Of a DNA stretch of 64,000 nucleotides, positions 27,001-36,000 are shown piece by piece (the first letter of the stretch is position 1; the number at the start of each line of letters is the position of its first letter). A model generated the notes under the pieces. It did no database searches. It was not told the origin of the DNA and worked only from the letters and a program-made list of their open reading frames with translations. Source of the DNA: Gordionus sp. m RMFG-2023 (taxonomy: Eukaryota; Nematomorpha; Gordioida; Chordodea; Parachordodidae); assembly GCF_954871325.1 (NCBI RefSeq), contig NC_088775.1:54723561-54787560 (forward strand). The letters run 5' to 3'. A program made the translations under genes and the position numbers.

Positions 27001-30000
27001 AACTGTAATACTAAACGATATGAAAATCAATAAAATATAATCATTTTTTAAATTTTTAAATTTTATTGTCTGCGAGAAATAAAAATTAAGTGAAAATTAA
27101 AAATAATTACAAAAATGAATTATCAAAAATGAGAAGAAAAAAAAATTGATAAAAGATCAGAAAAATAAAGAATAAAAATGACTTAAAAGATTGAAGTTTG
27201 AAATGTATGTAAAAGATTACAATATATGGAGAAAAAATCATAAAAAGTCAAAATATTGTTATGTATGACGAAAAAAAAGTAAAGAATTGTTTTAAAAAAA
27301 TGGAGTAGAGAAGTGAATAAAAATAACAGGGAAAATTTATAAATTATTGAAAAAAAGACAAGAATTATCAAAAATGTGAAAAATAAATTGTAGTAAGAAA
27401 AATAATGAAAATAAACAAAAATTTAAGAAAAATTGACAAGAAAAAATTTTTAAAAATAGCAATTTTCCTTTTTGATTGACACTTTTCCTTTCCTTTTAGG
27501 AATTTTGCTTTTTAGATTGGACCTTTTCCTTTTTTGTTTGACACTTTTCCTTTTTTGATTGAACCTTTTCTTTTTTTATACACTTTTCCTTTTTTGATCG
27601 GGCTTTTTCCCAAGTCTTTGGGATTTTCCTTTTTTTGATTGACACTTTTACTTTTTTGATTGAACCTTTTCCTTTTTTTATCGGACCTTTTCCTTTTATT
27701 ATTGAAATTTTTACTTTTAAATTGGGACTTTTCCTTTTTTGGGGAAACCATGCATATATTTATAAGATAATGAATATATTAACATAAGAAAATCATCTTG
27801 GAAGCAGGTTTTGAGAGCAAAGAAATCTGGAACACAAAAGTTCCATGCTTTTATCCTAGGAGAAAACAAAAGATTCAAATTCTTTGGATTATTTTATATA
27901 TGATATATTTTAAATATAAAATTTTAATTGTATTTATATGTAATTATGCAATTTGAGGCAAATAAAGTTATAAATATGTTTAGAATTAAATTTCAAGTAA
28001 TTTCGAAACAAAATTTATCCAAAATGTTAAACAAAGCATATTATCCCAGCCACCTCTCAAAAAATTAGTTAAAGATAAAATAAAAGTAAGACCTATCATT
28101 TAGATATAATTTTTAAATAAGCATTATTTCATAACTTTTCATAAATTTAAATATAATGATGTTTATGTTAAATTTGTTCAATTTAGCCATATAAAGAGTC
28201 ATAACTCCTAAAGCCATTTATTCCAGGCTAGGAATTTGTACAAATATAAGGCAGTGTGATATCTATCTATAGTAATTTCTATTTTATACATTCGGTTTTC
28301 GACATTAATCAGATTTCTATTGTATTTGTTTTTATGTCATATTAAAGAACTATTACTAAGCTATATGATAAAATTTAAATCATGCATAATTATTTCTCGA
28401 GATATTTAAAAATAAATATTTATTCATTTTGTTAAAAATGTACCATTTTTCTGCGCTTTAAACGTCCATATCTTGGCTGGTAAGGTGTTGGGAGGTAAAA
28501 TAAAATTTTATTTTTTTCTTAGTTATAGTATTACTATCAGTATGCAAAATTTAAGAAAAATTGAAAGGGGTCGATTTGAGAATTGACTTTTATGTCGATT
28601 TGATATGGAATTCACCATATCTATAATTGACGAATATAGCACATAATAATTTTCTAAAATCAAGCAATTTATTATTAAATGAGTAGTCTCATCTCTTCTC
28701 TCTATATCCACCTTTTGAAAAAAAATACTGATTTCGCAAAATGTATAACTTAAAGTTACTTTCGATTCGTATAATAAAAGTGCTGAAAATAGAACCATTT
28801 TATCAAGGATTCACATAATTGAATTTTGCTATGCATTGAAGTATTTTATAAGGATTTATATTCATATCCATTGATAATAAGATTTTTAAAAAACTCAATC
28901 AAGTGATCGAATTACCAATCAGAATCGTCATAAACTTTTTAGATATTATTGTTTTATATCCCAAAAATGAAAAATAATAGATATTATAAAATTTTTATTA
29001 AATCTTTAATAATGACAAAACAAATTAAAATTAATTTTACTGAGAATTTTGAGCAAAAATTGCTTATTTTTTAAAAGAATTAGGATAGAAAATAATAATT
29101 TTTCAATTCGAAATATTATTTTTATTCCGTCTCCAGGATAAATAAAACTTTTGCTATTTTTTGCCATCTAATATTCTTTTGTTCTTTCTTCACATTTAGA
29201 TAAATTTAAATTAAGTTCTCTGGGAAACTAATATTGCATTATGTATGAAAAATTATCTATATAATATATTATTTTCAGTGAGATATTAAAAAAAAAATTC
29301 TTATTTTTTGCTGTTTTTAAAATATATTATTAATGTAAAATTGGAAAATAATGAGATTAAATAGTATAATATACGAATAACGAATTATATATGATTTTTT
29401 TTTTAAATCGTCTTACACATTAATATTAAAATTAGCACAAGTAATTTTTGCTAACCAAATTTTAGAATATTTTTTATCCAAATTATTAAAACAATATAAA
29501 TATAAAGAAAATAAAGTCCGAATTTTTTTAAAAAACTAGTAGACCATCTTCATCAAATTATTTTTGTTTTTCCAATTATGCTTAATTAATTGCACTATTC
29601 GTTTAAGATAATGATCTATTTGGAAAAATTGGAAACAAATTAATTCATTTAAATTAAAATAGCCAATTAGTTAAGAAAAGTTAGACAAAAAATTTGTCGA
29701 AAAATAACTAATCTGGTGAAAAAAAGGTCAAATATTTTAAATAAATTTATTGTTCACATTAAACCTATAAAATTATTTTTTCAACTTTTTGTTTCTCATA
29801 GATTATTAATTTTTATTTATTTCAAAAATTTCCTCCTTTATATTTAGCATTTACTAATATATTTGCCCAAATTGATGTATGATCATTATTTTTAAATATA
29901 TTCATGAATAAAATTTACAATGGGATTTCATCGATCATCTTGCACCTTCCAATATAAATAGAGAAAATTTAAAAAAATTAAATAACAAATCTGCTCTAGA

Positions 30001-33000
30001 TTTTTAAATTTCCCAGTCCAACTTTCATATTTTAGCATTAGTTATTTTATCCAATTTTAGGTGTCATTTAAATTTTTTTATATAATATAATGAACTTAAA
30101 GACTTCAGCTTCAAAATATTCTCAATCATGCATCTCATCCGTCCCATTTAATGTAGGTGGCGGTGATGGCCACGTTAATACACAATTATCTCAACGTAAT
30201 GGTTTATCCCTTATTTTATATCGTTGTTATAGTTCTTACAATTTAAGCGTGTAATGTATTTTAAATGTCAACCTGTAAATCTGAATTTGTAAGCTCTATT
30301 AGTTGTGTATTATGAATTCGTTGTTCATTTGTATGTATCATTTTCTCGTAAAATTATCTAAATTTAGACTTCACTTATTTGAACAAATATTTTATATATT
30401 AACGTTCAGTAATTCAATTTTATCCCTCAAAAATCTTATAATTTGTCAAATAAAAAGTCTATAAAGTGTGCAAATGCGTTTACCTATGGCCTTGTTTTAT
30501 GTTAGGTGTACGAATATTAAAATTTCTTGTTTAAATATTAAGTAGGCTATGTCGATCCACTCGATTCTGTTATTTCATCAATTCTGGGAAAATGATCAGT
30601 GGAAATTTTAGGATAATTTATATATCGGCACAGCCCTAATAATAAGAATAACAATCTAATGCTAAATGCCATATTACCCAGGATAATCTAATAATATATT
30701 TTACTTAATTACAAAACTGAAGCCTGCCATATACACAAAACTTCTCTACCTTATAATAATGGTACTCCAGCATATGCTCCAACTTTAAAGAATGATCCTC
30801 GTTATTATAATTACGGCAGAAACGAAGCCCCTTGCTATAAATCAATCAATACTTTCGTTTCAGGACCTATGAAAGCGAGAAGTATCGAAAAAAACGGTTC
30901 GACGCGTAGGGGCTCTGACAATATCTTAATGCCTTTCAATAAACTTGACATTCTCAGACCCGCGGTTTCCCGTATAAAAATTTCTTTATGCATATTTTAA
31001 ATGTTTTTCAGTTTTATTTAGATATTGCTTCTTTTAATATAAAATATTTTGTCACATATTTAACATGCTTGTTATTAATAAAATTCAAATTATAATATTT
31101 TTTAAATTTAGGTTTGTGTTAATAACTATTAAGTTCGTTATCTTTTATATATTTTTACTAAATATTAGCTCCGTAATATATTTCAGATAGCCCGAATCAC
31201 TTTATAAAAAATTTAAGGTTAGAATTTTTTTAAATTTTATTTTCATTATTGAAAACCATTTTCATGGTATTTTTATTTTTTGCATTAATGTAGATATTTC
31301 GTATCTTTTTAAAATTGTTTTATATAATCAATCATATAATGATTTAAATTAATTTTACAGCCCTCATATTTTTGCGTCCTGAAAGCTGAACTATTTTTTT
31401 TTTAAATTCTCCGAAATGGAACCCCTATTTAATATTAGAATCACAGCTTTGATATTGTTTCATTATTTTAATACCACCTAGCTCTAACGTTTAATGTCTC
31501 TGAAACCTTCCCTCTCCCTTTAACTCGTAGAAGATCTTTGACGACGTGCAATAATGTATTTTACGATTACAATCCCCCAACTTACGATCCCTACTATAAT
31601 TTTCCTCCCTTTCAAGTCCAGTATCCCGAAATTAATCGGTACGAAAGGCCCTTTTACCCCCAAAACGTTGCTTTAGCATATGAAAAAATTGATATGACTG
31701 GGGATCCTAGGCGTTATAATAGTACTCTTCCTAGAAATTTTGGTAGTTCGGGACCCGTCTCCTCTTTTACACGATACCCTCGTCAACAATTTATGGAAAG
31801 AAGGCGGGACGATTACCTATTGAATATTAATGGAGGAAACAGACAAAGAGTTAATGAATACGATAATTACGATAGCCTTAAGGATAATGAGTTGGAAACT
31901 ATACAAAATTATCCGCCCCGTTTCGATGTGGAAAAAGATAGAGCGAACGAAGCGACAAGTACTTATTCTAGGACTAATTCAAAAGCCAATCATTTTGACA
32001 GGAGGAGAGCGGATATAAATCCTGATAAAAAGGTGCCCGTTTGGGTTCGGGCCCTCTTCAGCTACAATCCTAGTACAATGTCACCTAATGATCCCGAAGC
32101 AGCCAAAGTATTTAAGCAATATTATTTTATTATATCTGCATTCATTTAGATATACATGACTTATTCATATTCGAATATTTTTATCTAATAATATATATCC
32201 TATGATTTCATCCATTTTCATATTATATTAAAAACATATTTCTTTGCCCATCCCCCTAACTTTTGTATATAGGAGGAACTTTCTTTTCTTAATGGTCAAT
32301 TAATAAGAGTTCTTTCCGCTCTAGACCCTGATGGATTTTTTTGGGGCTCGACTGATCCTATGTTTCCTATTTCTTCAATCTCCTCAGCTAGTTCCAATCA
32401 AGATGATCATTTTAATCCGGCTTCACTGAACCAAGAAGAACGCGAATTAATTGGCAAAATCGTGGGATTAGTTCCCATAAACATGGTGAGCTCACCTTTG
32501 AACCCAGCAGAATTAGGACAAGCCATAAGCTATGTGCCATTTTACCCAGATATTAAGGTTAGCCTACCAGTATCGGTCGATGTGTCACAAATCAAACAGC
32601 ATAAGCCTTCATATCCTGGATCTAAGAGGAATAATATTTCGAACAGAAAAATGTCTAGTAGTCATGACAGAGATCATGACTTAAATTTGGAGGAAGGTAA
32701 TCAAAGCGCTTTCTCATTTCTTTTATATATTCTTAAGATTTTTTCACGAAATTTTACATTTTATATATATATACATTTTTTAGTCGCATAGTGTCTTTTT
32801 CAAACACACAATGAATGACCTTTTGTATTTTCATAGTCTCCTTTCCGAACATTAATTAAATCCGGTTAGGACATAATATTTTTGATAAAAGTCACTATGT
32901 CTAAAACATGACCGGGCAACGGACAAAATGCCCGCCATTTAATTAAAAAATTTACCTTATTGAAATATTTCATTGTTAAAATATATTTATATTTTATTTA

Positions 33001-36000
33001 TATTTAGAAACAATTTTTATATAGTCTTTAATATATTCTTAGTTTTAAATAGCTATTTTATATAATATAATGTATTTTATATAACGATAAAAACTATTAA
33101 ATTATAAACAAAATAATTTCCTCTCAAATTCTCGCAATTTTTTTTTGCCAATTTTAGCGTATCCCTACCTATTTTTTTAAAAGTAATAGCAGACCTCGGC
33201 CTCAGATTTTAGAACTGAGCTTAACACAATTTAAACTAAAATATATTATATATAATTAGAGGACAACATTTTTGAATTTTAGCAAAAAAATTAGAAAAAC
33301 TTCAGTAAAATAATTTTGAAATGAGAATATACTAAAATAATGGTCTGTTATAATTTTCTTTTAATTTAAAAGAAAATGTATGCGGACAAGAACTGTTTCT
33401 CCTAGTACCAAAAACTATAAATTTTTGATGTGATATCTATTTGAATTGGTTTTATTTATACTTTCATGGCAAAATTTATTGTTTTTCTATTATTATTATT
33501 TTAGTAAACGCCAGCAAAAACTCAAAAAATAAAGCAACGAAAAAAACTGATGAAGCTTCTTTCAAGCAAAGATCCAAAAACTCTGAGTACCCACCTTTTA
33601 GATCGGTAAAAGGAAGGACTTCTCAAAACGCATCACAACCTTTAGCAGTTACCGATAAAAATAAGTCATTAATTTTTTAAAAACTTTTTATAGATTCTAT
33701 TAAGGCTGAGTAAAACAAGCCCAGTTTTGTTTTTGAATTGTATCTCTTTGTATATGATATGAATGTGAGCTTTCGGTTTTGAATTCTTCAAAAAATTACT
33801 GCTTTGTTGAATCTTATTCGTTTAAGAGAGCGTCGGTAATCTAAAAAAGTGATCCGGTTCTTAGATTTGACTTGGTTCCTAAAGTTCCGGTTACACTCTA
33901 TAAATAGGTTTTGAAAATTTTTCTAACTAATAAATGAATAACAACATTTTGAACAATATAATATCGCCTTAATCACATAATATCATGTATTAGTTTATTT
34001 ATTTTATATTTTTGTAATGTTTATTTATCATTTTTTCATTTTTTGGTAAATTTGAATAGACAAAAGAATAAAGGATTTGAAAATAAAATAAAGAATATAT
34101 TGCAATTTCTATATTACGAACATAATATCCTTAATAGCAGGTCTTCGAATCGAACACAGAGTTGTTGAGCCAGGTTGACGGTATTTTTCGTGAGTATCTG
34201 AACCCCCTCCCCCTTCCTCCAACGATCGAACTCAGGCTAATTGTTTAAAATTTAATGAGGAAATGTTGGAAAAAATGCTTTATATTGATGAATAAATTCT
34301 CTCCAATATTATTGAATTTTATATATAATTATAAAGATAATCAATTATTTATGACATTATTAATTATTGCCTTAGTAAAGTTTCAATAAAATATTATATA
34401 CCTAGTTAAAAATAGCCTTTTTACTTAAATTAAAAATTTTGACAGGCACTTTAAAAATTTGACTAACTCCTATGAACCTTCGAATCTATTTTGTTAATCT
34501 ACCTTGAACCTAACCCGGGTCACGATTTTGATCTGGGTTTGAACCAAACTTGACCAAAATAATAGCGTGTTCGAAGCACTGTTAAAATTGACACTATTTT
34601 ATTTTAAATGTTTCTGCCTGAAAATTTTGAAATGGCGTTTCAGTTCTAAGGTGGTTCTAAATTCTGCTCTATAATTTGATTTAATATTTTAGTAACTAGA
34701 TAAAAACTCTATAAAATTTATTCTTTAAATTCGAAACTTAGTCCTATTTTTAAAATTATATCATTTAATCTGGTTGAAAATGTTAAACAATCTTATAACA
34801 GAGCGTTTAATATTCATTTACTACTACTCACTTCGAAAAAATTTGAAAATACAGCTAAATTATTCAAAATAACGAAATTTTAAAAATTTCGGGTCACGTC
34901 GTAAAATGTTAAAAATAACATCCGTTATGCCAATAAAATTTTGGGTTGATATTTAAAAATAAATAAAAAAATTCAAATCCAGGCCTGGCCTAAAATTAGG
35001 TCTAAACTTATATTATATAATTTTTCACAATGACACTCAAATTTAGGATATCATGATTAAATGTTGATCAAACTTTACCAATTAAATAGAAATTTTTCTC
35101 AAATAGTAATATTTCATCGGAAAGATTTTTTCAAACTCGGCATATTCAAGAGGGCGTGATAAAACGGAACATCGAAGGTGAAACTAGACTTCCCGATGAC
35201 CGACCCTTAACATCAGAAGCTGTTCCGTCCTCTTTATCTCCTCTCAAGTCCAAAAGGATGATAGCTTTGTACGATTATGACCCCAAGGTTTTGTCACCAA
35301 ATGTCGACGCCGATGTAAGTTTGTTTATTTTTTGTTTACTAACAATTTTTTTTGAAGATTATACTAATATTAATTTAATGCGATATAATAACTTGCTCTA
35401 ACATTCTATCAATTGCATTAAAACATTTTATAAAAATCGTTAATTTTAATTTTTTTTATAAATTAGCTTGAAATATCTTTCAAAATTGGTGATATTATCA
35501 TTGTGGAAGGCGATATGGATCCGGATGGTTTTTATATGGGATCCCTTGGTGGAGTTAAAGGATACGTTCCATCAAATTTCTTAAAAGTCTCAGTTAATTT
35601 ATTTAATTGATTTATCTTCTTATTTGTTTAATGGCAACTAATTTAGGTTTATCTGGGTGGGTGTGGAATAACTGTACCTCGAATCCCCCTTTTTCATTTT
35701 CTGCTATCTTAAACATTTGTTAAAACGTATTTTTTTTTTCATATCTATCTTGACCACATTCATTTATATTGTTTTTGATTTTTTGCTCAACACAATACAT
35801 CTCTCGGCCTTCTCATGGCATCATCTATCAATTATTTTCTTGCCCTTCATTCCCTCATAGATGCCTCACACTAGAATTCTGTAGAGCCGGTGGGGTGATC
35901 ATCAATAAAATATATATCCGGCCCGTGGTCCGGAAAAATATTACTGGCACATTTCCTCCCTATTCTCCTTTTTTGTCTGAAATAAATATTATAAATAAAA

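Noticed and set aside
30965-30966. Alternative donor GT for the RIM-BP linker exon
   Set aside because: With it neither the micro-exon nor the next large exon joins in frame; the donor at 30972 does.
34140-34255. tRNA gene or tRNA-derived SINE
   Set aside because: TTCGAATCGAA resembles a B box, but I could not lay out acceptor, D and anticodon arms around it.
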